A DNA stretch of 64,000 nt from Pseudomonadota bacterium (GTDB lineage Bacteria > Pseudomonadota > Alphaproteobacteria > Caulobacterales > Caulobacteraceae). Shown here one piece after another: positions 45,695 through 54,761 of this stretch (the stretch's first letter is position 1; every line of letters begins with the position of its first letter). The stretch covers positions 4,024 through 68,023 of the forward strand of contig JAEYWU010000067.1 in the NCBI GenBank assembly GCA_023428785.1. Reading direction: 5' to 3'. The notes below the pieces were generated by a model. It was not told the origin of the DNA and did not search any database. It was given only the letters and a program-made list of their open reading frames with translations. The position numbers and the translations under genes were made by a program.

Positions 45695-46999
45695 ATGAGC
45701 GATCACGAATCGACCTATGTGCCGAAGACCGGCATTGAGAAGTGGCTGGACTCGCGCCTGCCCATCGTTCGCTTCGGCATGGACTACATGTCGCTGCCGA
45801 CCCCGCGGAACCTGAACTACTGGTGGACCTTCGGCGCCATCCTGACGCTGTGCCTGGCGACGCAGATCGTCACCGGCATCGTGCTGGCGATGCACTACAC
45901 GCCCAACACCGCATTCGCCTTTGACTCGGTCGAGCGCATCATGCGCGACGTGCCGGGCGGCTGGCTGATCCGCTACGTCCACGCCAACGGCGCGTCGATG
46001 TTCTTCATCGCCGTCTACATCCACATGTTCCGCGGTCTCTACTACGGCTCGTACAAGCAGCCGCGTGAGATGATCTGGATCCTGGGCTGCGTGATCTTCT
46101 TCCTGCTGATCGCCACGGCCTTCCTGGGCTACGTCCTGCCGTGGGGACAGATGTCCTACTGGGGCGCCGAGGTCATCACCAACCTGATCGGGGCCATCCC
46201 GGTGGTCGGCGAGCCGATCCTGATCTGGCTGCGTGGCGGTCCCGCGATCGACAATGCGACCCTGAACCGCTTCTTCTCGCTGCACTACCTGCTGCCGTTC
46301 GCCATCGCCGGCGTCGTGTTCCTGCACCTGTGGGCCCTGCACCACGCCGGTCAGAACAACCCGGTCGGCATCCTGCTGCCCAAGGAGACCCGCGCCAAGG
46401 ACACCCTGCCGTTCCACCCGTACTTCACGGTCAAGGACGGCTTCGCGATCATCCTGTTCCTGATGCTGTTCGCGGTCTTCGTGTTCTTCAACCCGAACGC
46501 GCTCGGCCACGCCGACAACTACATCGAGGCCAACCCGCTGCAGACCCCGGCGCACATCGTGCCCGAGTGGTACATGCTGCCCTTCTACGCGATCCTGCGC
46601 GCCATCCCCGACAAGTTCGGCGGCGTGGTGGCGATGTTCGCGGCGATCGGCGTGCTGTTCGTTCTGCCGTGGCTGGACACCTCGCGGGTCCGCTCGATGC
46701 GCTATCGCCCGACCATGAAGTCGCTCTTCATCGTCTTCGTGGTGGTGTGCCTTGGCCTCGGCTGGTGTGGCGCCCAGCTGCCCGACGCCAACGTCATCCC
46801 CGGCATCGGCGGCGGCTTCACCCTCTTCGACGGCGACATCAACACGTACCTGTGGCTGACGCGCGTCCTGACCGCCTACTACTTCGTCTTCTTCCTGGTC
46901 CTGATGCCGCTCGTCGGGCTGAAGGAGAAACCCCTGCCGGTACCGGCGTCCATCTCCGAGCCGGTCCTGTCCGGCTCCGAAGCCGAACAGAAGGGCTGA
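45695..46999 (+). CDS. petB: Cytochrome b of the bc1 complex
   Basis: The 434-residue protein has eight or more membrane helices, with haem-binding histidines in [20 protein letters not shown] and [20 protein letters not shown], and the Qo-site PEWY in [19 protein letters not shown]. It is a full-length alphaproteobacterial cytochrome b, not split as in b6f. It lies between the Rieske and c1 genes. Confidence 0.97.
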   Translation: MSDHESTYVPKTGIEKWLDSRLPIVRFGMDYMSLPTPRNLNYWWTFGAILTLCLATQIVTGIVLAMHYTPNTAFAFDSVERIMRDVPGGWLIRYVHANGASMFFIAVYIHMFRGLYYGSYKQPREMIWILGCVIFFLLIATAFLGYVLPWGQMSYWGAEVITNLIGAIPVVGEPILIWLRGGPAIDNATLNRFFSLHYLLPFAIAGVVFLHLWALHHAGQNNPVGILLPKETRAKDTLPFHPYFTVKDGFAIILFLMLFAVFVFFNPNALGHADNYIEANPLQTPAHIVPEWYMLPFYAILRAIPDKFGGVVAMFAAIGVLFVLPWLDTSRVRSMRYRPTMKSLFIVFVVVCLGLGWCGAQLPDANVIPGIGGGFTLFDGDINTYLWLTRVLTAYYFVFFLVLMPLVGLKEKPLPVPASISEPVLSGSEAEQKG

Positions 47000-47005
47000 G
47001 CCGCG

Positions 47006-47866
47006 ATGATCACCACGCTTTCCAAGCGCGTCGCCGCCGGCCTCTTCGCCGCCGCCGCCGTGTTGGGGGCCGGCGCGGCCTCGGCCGAGGGCGGGGCCCT
47101 GCACCCGCGCAACGTCAACTTCTCGTTCGAGGGACCGCTGGGTTCGTTCGACCAGGGCCAGCTGCAGCGCGGCTACCGGGTCTATGAACAGGTCTGCGCG
47201 GCCTGCCACTCGATGAACCTGATGGCCTACCGGATGCTCGGTCAGGAGGGCGGCCCGTTCTACGACGAGCACTATCCCGACGCGGCCCGCAATCCGTACG
47301 TCGCAGCCATCGCCGCCCAGATCGAGGTGCCGGACACGGACACCGAGACCGGTGAAGCGATCATGCGCGCGGCCACTCCGGCCGACACCTTCCGCAGCCC
47401 GTTCCCGAACGCGACGGCCGCCGCCTTCGCAAACGGCGGCGCCGCGCCGCCGGACCTGTCGGTGATCACCAAAGCCCGGCATGGCGGTGCGGAATATGTC
47501 TATTCGCTGCTGACCGGCTACCAGGAGGCTCCGGCCGGCCTGCGCATCGGCCCGGGCCAGCACTACAACCCCTATATGAACGGCGACATGAGCCCGTTCT
47601 GGGAAGGTGACGAGCATCACGTCCCGCCGGGCGGCTTCATCGCCATGGCCCCGCCGCTGATCGACGGCGCGGTGACCTATGACGACGGCACCGAGGCCTC
47701 TGTCGACCAGATGGCGCAGGACGTCGCGGCCTTCCTGGCGTGGGCTTCGGACCCGCATCAGGTCGAGCGTAAGCGGACGGGCTTTGCGGTGCTGATCTAT
47801 CTGCTGCTGTTCGCGGTGATCACCTGGTTCAGCTATCGCCGTATCTGGCGAGGCGTGGGCCACTAG
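47006..47866 (+). CDS. petC: Cytochrome c1 of the bc1 complex
   Basis: The 286-residue protein has an export signal (AAGLFAAAAVLGAGAASAEG), the haem motif CAACH in YEQVCAACHSMNLMAYR, and a C-terminal membrane anchor (FAVLIYLLLFAVITWFSYRR). It is the third gene of petABC. b and c1 are separate genes here, not a fused fbcH-like protein. A terminator follows 25 bases after the stop. Confidence 0.96.
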   Translation: MITTLSKRVAAGLFAAAAVLGAGAASAEGGALHPRNVNFSFEGPLGSFDQGQLQRGYRVYEQVCAACHSMNLMAYRMLGQEGGPFYDEHYPDAARNPYVAAIAAQIEVPDTDTETGEAIMRAATPADTFRSPFPNATAAAFANGGAAPPDLSVITKARHGGAEYVYSLLTGYQEAPAGLRIGPGQHYNPYMNGDMSPFWEGDEHHVPPGGFIAMAPPLIDGAVTYDDGTEASVDQMAQDVAAFLAWASDPHQVERKRTGFAVLIYLLLFAVITWFSYRRIWRGVGH

Positions 47867-47890
47867 GCCGATCCCGGACCGAAAAACGAG

Positions 47891-47920
47891 AACGCCCGGC
47901 CGTTGCGCCGGGCGTTTTCA
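47891..47920 (+). terminator. Rho-independent terminator of petABC
   Basis: AACGCCCGGC pairs perfectly with GCCGGGCGTT across a 6-base loop, preceded by an A-rich stretch and followed by TTTC. It ends the petABC unit. Confidence 0.85.
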
Positions 47921-47932
47921 ATTTCAGACGTA

Positions 47933-47969
47933 TTGACGATATCGCGAAGTGCTTTGTATGATAAAGTAC
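47933..47969 (+). promoter_or_regulatory. Sigma-70-like promoter with overlapping dyad, upstream of the gene at 47984
   Basis: TTGACG (47933-47938) and TATGAT (47957-47962) are separated by 18 bases, a near-consensus promoter unusual in this G+C-rich window. A dyad GTGCTTT-N7-AAAGTAC (47949-47969, six of seven pairs) overlaps the -10 and would suit a repressor site. The regulator is unknown. Confidence 0.6.
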
Positions 47970-47983
47970 GTCGGGAGGCTCTC

Positions 47984-48568
47984 ATGCGTGTTCTCTTCAA
48001 AACCCTGATCTCGGCCGCAGCGGCCTTGGCGTTGCTGGCGCCGGTCGCCGCATCGGCCCAGGAGCAGATGCCGGCCGGCAGCGACGAGCAGCGGGCGGCC
48101 ATGGACGCCCTGTCCTTCATGGACGGGGAATGGCGGGGGCAGGCGACCTCCTACGGTCCGGGCGGAGTGCGCACCGACCTGATCCAAACCGAACGGGTCG
48201 GCCCCTTCCTGGGCGGCTCGGTTCGCGTGGTGGAGGGCAGGGGCTATGACGCCGAGGGCGCCACGGCCTTCAACGCCCTGGGCGTGATCTCATGGAACGA
48301 CGCCGAGGACCGCTATGAGTTCTCGGCCTGGGCCAATGGTCGACAGGGAAACTACCGGTTCGAACGCACCGAGACCGGCTTCACCTGGGAAGTCCCGGCC
48401 GGACCAGGCGCGGTGATCCGCTATGTCGCCACCATCCAGGACGGGGTCTGGCACGAGGTTGGCGACTATGTCCGCGAGGGCGGCCAGCCGCTGCGCTTCA
48501 TCGAGATGACCCTGCACCGCATCGGCGACAGCGACTGGCCGGGCGAGGGGAGCGTCGCGCCCCGCTGA
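47984..48568 (+). CDS. Secreted hypothetical protein, DUF1579-like
   Basis: The 194-residue protein starts with a signal peptide (MRVLFKTLISAAAALALLAP...ASAQ). The mature part begins FMDGEWRGQATSYGPGG, and later strands LGVISWNDAEDRYEFSAWAN and YRFERTETGFTWEVPAGPG look like a lipocalin-like or DUF1579-type beta barrel. I assign no function. A near-consensus promoter and GGGAGG site precede it. Confidence 0.6.
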   Translation: MRVLFKTLISAAAALALLAPVAASAQEQMPAGSDEQRAAMDALSFMDGEWRGQATSYGPGGVRTDLIQTERVGPFLGGSVRVVEGRGYDAEGATAFNALGVISWNDAEDRYEFSAWANGRQGNYRFERTETGFTWEVPAGPGAVIRYVATIQDGVWHEVGDYVREGGQPLRFIEMTLHRIGDSDWPGEGSVAPR

Positions 48569-48572
48569 GGCT

Positions 48573-49868
48573 CTAGCCGAGCACGGCGCCGACCGCCCGG
48601 GCCGCCTGCTGGCCTGAACGAAACGCGCCGCCGCAGGTCTGGATCAGGCCCCCGGCCAGAGCCTCACCGGCGAAGAAGATGCGATCGCTGACCGGCTGGG
48701 CCAGGGCCTCGCGCGCAGCGTAACGGCCGGGGCGGGCCGCGGCATAGGCGCCGAGACTCCAGGGATCGGTCGCCCATCCCGTCATGCCGCCATTTGTCAC
48801 CCGACCCGGCGCATCCGAGCCGAAGATCTCGGCCAGACCCTCCTTGGCGAAGTCGATGGCCGCCCCCTGGCCCGCCCGCGACAGGTCCCAGCCCAGTGCC
48901 CCACCCACGAAGCCGATCATCAGGTCGTAGCTGAAGGGGTGACACAGGAAATACAGGTCCCGCTTGCCGTCGCGAGCCAGCATCAGGTCGGTGAAGGGAT
49001 CCAGCCCCAGGGCCGATGCCGGAATCTGCAACGGGATCTTGGTCAGCATGCCCATCGGAATGTCGGCGATGGCCTGCTGGGTCGCGGCCGGCAGCTCGGG
49101 CGTGAAGCGGATGGCGCCCGAGGCCAGCACACCGGTCGAGGCCGTCACGATCACCGCCCGCGCGGACAGCGTTCCGGCGTCGGTCTCGACCTGGACGCCC
49201 GGCCCGTCGTGCCGGATCGCGCGCACGGCTGTACCGAGCCGAATCGGCAGGCCGCCGGAACGGCGCGCGACGATCGATCCAAAGCCCTCGGCGCACAGGA
49301 GATTCGGCTCCAGGTCGTCGGCGTTGGCGTAGTCGAAGGTCGACAGGTCATCCAGGTCGACGGCCATGTCGAGCGCGCCCAGATAGTCGCCCGCGGCCTC
49401 CTCGATCGGCGTGTCGATTCCCGCGACCTCAAGCGCGGGCACATCGCGCGGGGCGGAGACGATGGCCTCGGCCATGGCCTCTTCGGCCGCATTGACGGCC
49501 TGGGCGTCGCCGCGTCGGGAGCCGAACCACACCTGTTCGAGGTCGTATTCGTGGGCCTGGAGGGTGAAGCCCTGGCTGCGGGCGTAGGCGGTGTAGGGAT
49601 TGTCGTTGGATTTGTGCAGCCAAGCGCAGCCAACATCGAAAGGCGCGCCGAAGGTGCGGGTGTCGGTATGGGCGCGCCCGCCCACCCGGTTTCGCGCTTC
49701 CAGCACGAGGGTCCGGAGCCCCAGGTCGTTGAGAGCCAGGGCTGCGCCGATGCCGGCCGATCCGGCCCCGACCACCACCACATCGGCGTCGCCGCCCCCC
49801 GTAGAACGGCAGCCCGCGGCGGCGCCCGCCCCCGCCAGAGCCGTCAGAAAACCTCTGCGATCGAACAC
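48573..49868 (-). CDS. Flavin-containing amine oxidase family protein, exported
   Basis: The 431-residue protein has a twin-arginine lipoprotein-like signal (MFDRRGFLTALAGAGAAAGC) and then the FAD-binding fold VVVVGAGSAGIGAALALNDL, ARNRVGGRAH, and the C-terminal RIFFAGEALAGG. These mark the monoamine oxidase/polyamine oxidase superfamily. I chose GTG 49868 because GGAGG lies 5 bases upstream; a TTG four codons earlier is less likely. Substrate unknown. Confidence 0.85.
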   Translation of the reverse strand: MFDRRGFLTALAGAGAAAGCRSTGGGDADVVVVGAGSAGIGAALALNDLGLRTLVLEARNRVGGRAHTDTRTFGAPFDVGCAWLHKSNDNPYTAYARSQGFTLQAHEYDLEQVWFGSRRGDAQAVNAAEEAMAEAIVSAPRDVPALEVAGIDTPIEEAAGDYLGALDMAVDLDDLSTFDYANADDLEPNLLCAEGFGSIVARRSGGLPIRLGTAVRAIRHDGPGVQVETDAGTLSARAVIVTASTGVLASGAIRFTPELPAATQQAIADIPMGMLTKIPLQIPASALGLDPFTDLMLARDGKRDLYFLCHPFSYDLMIGFVGGALGWDLSRAGQGAAIDFAKEGLAEIFGSDAPGRVTNGGMTGWATDPWSLGAYAAARPGRYAAREALAQPVSDRIFFAGEALAGGLIQTCGGAFRSGQQAARAVGAVLG

Positions 49869-49999
49869 CGGAACCTCCAACCATCTAACGTGGGTATTTG
49901 CGCTGTTCCGGGCCCCTCTAACAAGCCCATGGCAAGATTGGCATTCAGGCCCTAAGTTGCGCGGGCGGTCCCGAGATCGCGCCGGGCTCCCCCCACTCG

Positions 50000-51328
50000 A
50001 TGTTAGCCTTCGCCATCGTCGTCGTTCTGCTCCTCGTGGTGCTCAACGGCCTGTTCGCCATGACCGAGCTTGCGGTCGTCTCATCGCGCAAATCCAAGCT
50101 GCAAAGCCGGGCAGAGCGCGGAGATCGCGGCGCGCGCACCGCGCTGAAGCTGGCCGAGGAGCCGACGCACTTCCTGTCGGCGGTGCAGGTCGGCATCACC
50201 CTGATCGGCATTCTGGCCGGCGCCTACGGCCAGGCGGCCATCGGCGGCGAGCTGAACCGACTGATCGAAACCTTCATTCCCGCCCTGGCGGAATATTCCC
50301 ACATCATCGCCACCGGCGTCGTGGTCGTGGTGATCACCTATGTCTCGGTGATCGTCGGCGAACTGGTGCCCAAGCGGCTGGCCCTGATCTTTCCCGAGCC
50401 GATCGCCTCCAAGATGGCCGGGCCGATCTCGCTGCTGGCCGTGGTGCTCAAGCCGTTCGTGGTGCTGCTCACCATGTCGACCTCGGCAATCCTGAAGCTG
50501 TTCAACATCAAGGACCGCGACGGCTCGGACGTGACCCAGGAAGAGGTCGAGACCATGATCGCCGAAGGCACCTCGGCGGGCCTGATCGAGCCGGAAGAGC
50601 AGGAGATGATCGAGGAGATCCTCACGCTCGGTGACCGCCCAATCAAGGTGGCCATGACGCCGCGTCACGAGGTCAGCTGGATCGCGCTGGACGACCCCGA
50701 TGATGTCATCCGTCAGGAGGTCAAGAGCAGTCCCTATTCGCGCCTGGTCGTGGCGCGCGAGAACGACGTCGATAATCCGCTGGGCGTCGTCCACAAGAAA
50801 GACCTGCTCGACAGCCTGCTCGACAACGGCGAGTTTAATGTCGAGAAGCTGGTCCAGACCCCGGCCTTCATTCCACAAACGACTTCGGTCCTGAAGGCGC
50901 TGGAGATCCTCAAGGGCTCCAAGGTCCACATGGCCTTCATCGTCGACGAATACGGCGCCTTCGAAGGGGTGGTCACGGCCACAGACCTGCTTGAGATGAT
51001 CGCCGGCGACTTCAACGAGGACCACGACGAGCCGAGCCAGAACATCCAGCTGCAGGAGGATGGCTCGTGGCTGGTCGACGGCCAGACCGACCTGGACGAG
51101 TTGGCCGATGCGCTGGGCGAAGACTTCGGCGACCACGACGGTTTCCACACGGTGGCCGGGCTGGTGCTTCATGAGCTGTCGCGCATTCCTGATGCGGGCG
51201 ACCGGCTACAGCTGGGCCGTTTCGAGGTCGAAGTCTCGGCCATGGACGATCGCCGCATTGACTGCCTGGTCTTCCATCCGCTGATGAAGACGGCCCCGGC
51301 GCCCGAGCCCCAAGACCTCATCGACTAG
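50000..51328 (+). CDS. CNNM/CorC family (hemolysin-like) membrane protein
   Basis: The 442-residue protein has a DUF21 (CNNM) membrane domain with four helices (AFAIVVVLLLVVLNGLFAMT, ELVPKRLAL), a CBS pair at about 210-335 (YSRLVVARENDVDNPLGVVH, HMAFIVDEYGAFEGVVTATD) and a C-terminal CorC_HlyC domain. Such proteins are linked to Mg2+ or Co2+ efflux; the name hemolysin is historical. Its stop overlaps the stop of the MHYT kinase (CTAG). Confidence 0.9.
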   Translation: MLAFAIVVVLLLVVLNGLFAMTELAVVSSRKSKLQSRAERGDRGARTALKLAEEPTHFLSAVQVGITLIGILAGAYGQAAIGGELNRLIETFIPALAEYSHIIATGVVVVVITYVSVIVGELVPKRLALIFPEPIASKMAGPISLLAVVLKPFVVLLTMSTSAILKLFNIKDRDGSDVTQEEVETMIAEGTSAGLIEPEEQEMIEEILTLGDRPIKVAMTPRHEVSWIALDDPDDVIRQEVKSSPYSRLVVARENDVDNPLGVVHKKDLLDSLLDNGEFNVEKLVQTPAFIPQTTSVLKALEILKGSKVHMAFIVDEYGAFEGVVTATDLLEMIAGDFNEDHDEPSQNIQLQEDGSWLVDGQTDLDELADALGEDFGDHDGFHTVAGLVLHELSRIPDAGDRLQLGRFEVEVSAMDDRRIDCLVFHPLMKTAPAPEPQDLID

Positions 51329-53589
51329 GCCGCCAGGGGCGCGCTCTTCAGGGCGCCGTCGATGGCGCGGTACAGGTCCTCGACCTGGATGGGCTTGGCC
51401 ACGCAGTCGTCGAAGCCCCGGACCAGATAGTTGTCGACTTGGTGGGCCATGACATTGGCCGTCAGGGCCAGGATCGGAACGCGAGCCGCGCCCGTGGCGG
51501 CCTCATGGCGGCGGATGGCGCCGGTCGCGTCCAAACCGTTCATCTCCGGCATCTGGATATCCATCAGGATCAGGTCGTAGCCGCCGTCCTGGGCTGCGGC
51601 CACGGCCTCACGACCGTTGGAGACGATGTCGGCCTCGCAGTCGATGGCGCTCAGGATCGAGCGCAGCACCAGCTGGTTGGTCGGATTGTCCTCCGCTGCG
51701 AGGATGCGCAAGGGGCGCGAGGGGGCGGCGGCCGGCTCGTGGAGCACCGAAACCGGCGCGACGTCGGCGGTCTTCTCGCTGGGGATCAGGACGGTGAAGA
51801 CTGAGCCCTGGCCGGGGGTGCTGGAGACGGCGATCGTGCCGTCCATCAGGCTGACCAGCTCCTGGCAGATGGCCAGGCCCAAGCCTGTGCCGCCGTAGCG
51901 GCGGGTGGTGGATCCGTCAGCCTGGACGAACTTCTCGAACAGGGATTCGACCCGATCCGCTTCGATGCCGATGCCGCTGTCGGTGACGTCGAAGCGCAGG
52001 CCCTCCGACGCCGTGGACAGCTGGAGGTGGACGCCGCCCTCGTGTGTGAACTTGATGGCGTTGCTGACCAGATTGGCCAGGATCTGTCGCAGGCGCAGGC
52101 CGTCGACCATCCACTGCCCCTCGACGTCGGCGCCGACTTCGATGTCCAGGGTGATGTCGCGCTCGGCCGCCGAGCCCTCGAAGGCGGCGGCCAGACCACG
52201 GGCGACGCCGGCGACGTCGGCCTCGGTGCGCTCCAGCTCCATCTTGCCGGCCTGGACCTTGGCCAGGTCCAGCAGGTCATTGAGAATGGCCAGCAGGGTC
52301 GCTCCGGATTCGCGGATGACGCCCAGGCGCTCGGCCTGTTTGGCGCTCAGCTCATCGCCCGCCATGACCTGAGCCATGCCCAGCACGCCGTTCAGGGGCG
52401 TGCGGATCTCGTGGCTCATATTGGCCAGGAAGTCCGACTTGGCGCGGTTGGCCGCCTCCGCCCGGTCGCGGGCGTCCGCCATGGCAATGGAGACGGACTT
52501 CTCGGCGGTGATGTCGGTGACGACCGAGATCGAGCCGCCGTTGTCCAGCCGCGAGGTCTCGGCGCGGATCCAGCCGCCTGACGGGCTCTGCCATTCCTGG
52601 GGGCGGCCCGAACGGCGCTCGGCCTCCACGTCCATGGCCCACTGGGAAAGGTCGGTCGTGTCGGGCGCCTCGCACTCGCCGGAACGGGCGGCCTGGAGCG
52701 CGAGCGAACGGCGGGTCATGCCCAGGGCGGGGCGGATGCCGAACACGGACATCATCCGGGCGTAGGCGTCGTTCCAGATCACCAGCCGGCCGTTCGGGTC
52801 GAACATGGCCAGGCCGGTGGGAACGCCCTGGAAGGCGACGTCGAGGTTACGCATGGCGGCGTGACGCAGTCGCGTCTCCATCAGGGCCATGGTGGCGGCG
52901 CCCAGGATTATCAGGATGGCGATGCCACCGACCATGATGGCCAGGTCGGCCCGCTCGACCATCTCGATGAGCACGGGCGCGGTGGGGTTCGGCTGGAGGG
53001 TGATGGCGGCCATGGCCGTGAAATGAAGGCCGACGATGCCCGCGACGAGAGCCAGTGGCGGCACGATCCAGCCGGGCAGGCCTTCGGTGCGGTCCACCGC
53101 GAGAATGGCGAGGGTCGCGCCCGTGACGGACAGGACGATGGAGGCGCCGACGAGGACGGGGTCCCATTCGATGTGGAAGGCGGTGCGCATAGCCGCGATG
53201 CCGACGAAATGCATGACCGCGATGGTCAGGCCGACGGCTGTGCCGCCAGCCACGCGCCAGGCGGCCTTGTGGCCCATGGAAGCGAGCGCGAAGCCGCCGG
53301 TCATGCCGAGGATGGCCACGACCAGCGAGAGAACGGTCAGAAGGATGTCGAACTGGATGACCAACTGCCCCTCGAAGGCCAGCATGGCCACGAAGTGGGT
53401 CGCCCAGACCCCGGCTCCGGCGATCGCGCCGGTCAGGCCCAGCAGCCAGAGACGCGTGCGGTCATCTTCAGCGCCCGTTCGGCAATGGAATCGCATCGCG
53501 GTCGCCGAGGCGAGGCCGCAGATCACGGCGGCGAGCAGCACCAACCTAAGGTCGTGGTCGTCTCGAATGCAAGCTAAGACCGTGAACAT
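51325..53589 (-). CDS. MHYT-domain hybrid histidine kinase
   Basis: The 754-residue protein has an N-terminal MHYT sensor (about seven helices, with MHYT-like motifs THFVAMLAFEGQ, MHFVGIAAMRT and LHFTAMAAIT), thought to sense gases through copper, then a PAS domain (AMFDPNGRLVIWNDAYARMM), HisKA (FLANMSHEIRTPLNGVLGMA), HATPase_c (YGGTGLGLAICQELV) and a C-terminal receiver with DLILMDIQMPEMNG. The receiver makes it a hybrid kinase needing a phosphotransferase partner. The ATG at 53589 starts the first helix. The upstream 222-base gap may hold a small RNA. Confidence 0.92.
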   Translation of the reverse strand: MFTVLACIRDDHDLRLVLLAAVICGLASATAMRFHCRTGAEDDRTRLWLLGLTGAIAGAGVWATHFVAMLAFEGQLVIQFDILLTVLSLVVAILGMTGGFALASMGHKAAWRVAGGTAVGLTIAVMHFVGIAAMRTAFHIEWDPVLVGASIVLSVTGATLAILAVDRTEGLPGWIVPPLALVAGIVGLHFTAMAAITLQPNPTAPVLIEMVERADLAIMVGGIAILIILGAATMALMETRLRHAAMRNLDVAFQGVPTGLAMFDPNGRLVIWNDAYARMMSVFGIRPALGMTRRSLALQAARSGECEAPDTTDLSQWAMDVEAERRSGRPQEWQSPSGGWIRAETSRLDNGGSISVVTDITAEKSVSIAMADARDRAEAANRAKSDFLANMSHEIRTPLNGVLGMAQVMAGDELSAKQAERLGVIRESGATLLAILNDLLDLAKVQAGKMELERTEADVAGVARGLAAAFEGSAAERDITLDIEVGADVEGQWMVDGLRLRQILANLVSNAIKFTHEGGVHLQLSTASEGLRFDVTDSGIGIEADRVESLFEKFVQADGSTTRRYGGTGLGLAICQELVSLMDGTIAVSSTPGQGSVFTVLIPSEKTADVAPVSVLHEPAAAPSRPLRILAAEDNPTNQLVLRSILSAIDCEADIVSNGREAVAAAQDGGYDLILMDIQMPEMNGLDATGAIRRHEAATGAARVPILALTANVMAHQVDNYLVRGFDDCVAKPIQVEDLYRAIDGALKSAPLAA

Positions 53590-53689
53590 ATTGGGTTTTT
53601 CTCCCCGGGAGGAGGTCCGGATACGGCAATCATCGTTACGGCCGGATTAAACCCAACGTCGGCGGCCCATCATTGCGGCAGGCTCTGCT

Positions 53690-53766
53690 TGCTCCCGGAG
53701 CATGGCGCTGTTAAAGCCACCGGCTCCGGTCAAGGCCGCGCGCGCCGAAGGGAAACTTCGGCGCGC
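53690..53766 (+). ncRNA. Candidate small RNA upstream of tRNA-Trp
   Basis: A stem-loop (CGGAGC ... TGGC-loop-GCCA ... GCTCCG, 53696-53728) is followed 11 bases later by a strong terminator on the plus strand. No plus-strand gene lies upstream, since the MHYT kinase is transcribed the other way. The stretch may encode a short RNA of about 80 to 120 bases. The 5' end is a guess. Confidence 0.35.
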
Positions 53767-53774
53767 TGTTCTTT
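53740..53774 (+). terminator. Rho-independent terminator before tRNA-Trp
   Basis: GCGCGCCGAAG pairs perfectly with CTTCGGCGCGC across a GGAAA loop and is followed by TGTTCTTT. It must end a transcript that starts in the gap between the MHYT kinase and tRNA-Trp. Confidence 0.75.
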
Positions 53775-53811
53775 GTCCGGGACGTTGGAGCTCCTATGTG
53801 GGCTCCATCGA

Positions 53812-53887
53812 AGGAGTGTAGCTCAGTTGGTAGAGCATCGGTCTCCAAAACCGAGGGCCGGGGGTTCGAGTCCCTCCACTCCTGCCA
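53812..53887 (+). tRNA. tRNA-Trp (anticodon CCA)
   Basis: The acceptor stem AGGAGTG pairs with CACTCCT, then G and an encoded CCA. The anticodon stem TCGGT/ACCGA holds the loop CTCCAAA with anticodon CCA (53845-53847). The D-arm GCTCAGTTGGTAGAGC and the T-loop GTTCGAGTC are canonical. It leads into secE and nusG, a common bacterial order. Confidence 0.96.
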
Positions 53888-53904
53888 CCTTTTTCTGAGA
53901 CGAG

Positions 53905-54192
53905 ATGAGTATGGCCAAGGCGAAGTCCTCCACGCGAGGCGGAGGAAGCACCATCGTTCAGGGCGGCGCGGTAGCCGCCGAGGCCGATGCGCCCAAGAAG
54001 CGCATCAGCCCGATGCAGTTCTTCAGTCAGGTCCGCGCTGAAGGCCGCAAGATCACCTGGCCGAGCCGCAAGGAGACCTGGATCACCTCGGTGATGGTCT
54101 TCATCATGGTGGCGATCGCCTCGCTCTTCTTCTTCGTGGTCGACCTGGTCATGGCGCTGGGCGCCAACCAGCTCATCCAGATCGGCCGCTAG
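53905..54192 (+). CDS. secE: Preprotein translocase subunit SecE
   Basis: The 95-residue protein has the conserved C-terminal region of SecE: FFSQVRAEGRKITWPSRKET followed by a single membrane helix (SVMVFIMVAIASLFFFVVDL). SecE clamps the SecY channel. The N-terminus is a polar alpha-proteobacterial-type extension. Two ATGs, 53905 and 53911, are possible. It lies between tRNA-Trp and nusG. Confidence 0.95.
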   Translation: MSMAKAKSSTRGGGSTIVQGGAVAAEADAPKKRISPMQFFSQVRAEGRKITWPSRKETWITSVMVFIMVAIASLFFFVVDLVMALGANQLIQIGR

Positions 54193-54203
54193 GGACACCG
54201 CCC

Positions 54204-54761
54204 ATGACCGACGTTCAGCCGTCCAATCCGAACCACAAGTGGTACATCGTCCACGCCTATTCCAACTTCGAGAAGAAGGTGAAGGAGAACATCCTCGACC
54301 AGGCCCGTAACCAGGGGCTGGCCGACCGCTTCTCCGAGGTGCTGGTTCCGACCGAGGACGTCGTCGAGATCCGTCGCGGCCGCAAGGTCAACACCGAGCG
54401 CAAATTCTTCCCCGGCTATGTGCTGGTGAAGATGGAGCTGACCGACGAGGTCTTCCACCTGATCAAGAACACGCCGAAGGTGACCGGCTTCCTGGGTTCG
54501 GGCGCCAAGCCGATGCCGGTGTCCGAAAAGGAAATCCAGCGCATCGTCGGCGCCGTGGAAGAGGGCGCCGAGCGTCCCAAGCCCACGATCCGCTTCGACA
54601 TCGGCGAGACCGTCAAGGTCACCGACGGTCCCTTCGCCAGCTTCGACGGTGTTGTCGAGAGCGTGGACGAGGATCGCGCCCGACTGCACGTCTCGGTCTC
54701 CATCTTCGGCCGCGCTACGCCGGTCGAGCTGGAATACGACCAGGTCGAAAAGGTTGGCTAA
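54204..54761 (+). CDS. nusG: Transcription termination/antitermination protein NusG
   Basis: The 185-residue protein has the NGN domain (KWYIVHAYSNFEKKVKENIL, FFPGYVLVKMEL) and the KOW domain (VKVTDGPFASFDGVVESVDE). NusG tunes RNA polymerase pausing and links to Rho and ribosomes. It follows secE by 11 bases. Its stop overlaps the NrtR stop on the other strand. Confidence 0.97.
   Translation: MTDVQPSNPNHKWYIVHAYSNFEKKVKENILDQARNQGLADRFSEVLVPTEDVVEIRRGRKVNTERKFFPGYVLVKMELTDEVFHLIKNTPKVTGFLGSGAKPMPVSEKEIQRIVGAVEEGAERPKPTIRFDIGETVKVTDGPFASFDGVVESVDEDRARLHVSVSIFGRATPVELEYDQVEKVG

Noticed and set aside
45689..47863. 724-codon open frame on the minus strand across petB and petC
   Set aside because: It lies exactly opposite the cytochrome b and c1 genes, which carry all expected motifs; its His/Arg/Asp-rich translation is the shadow of G+C-rich codons.
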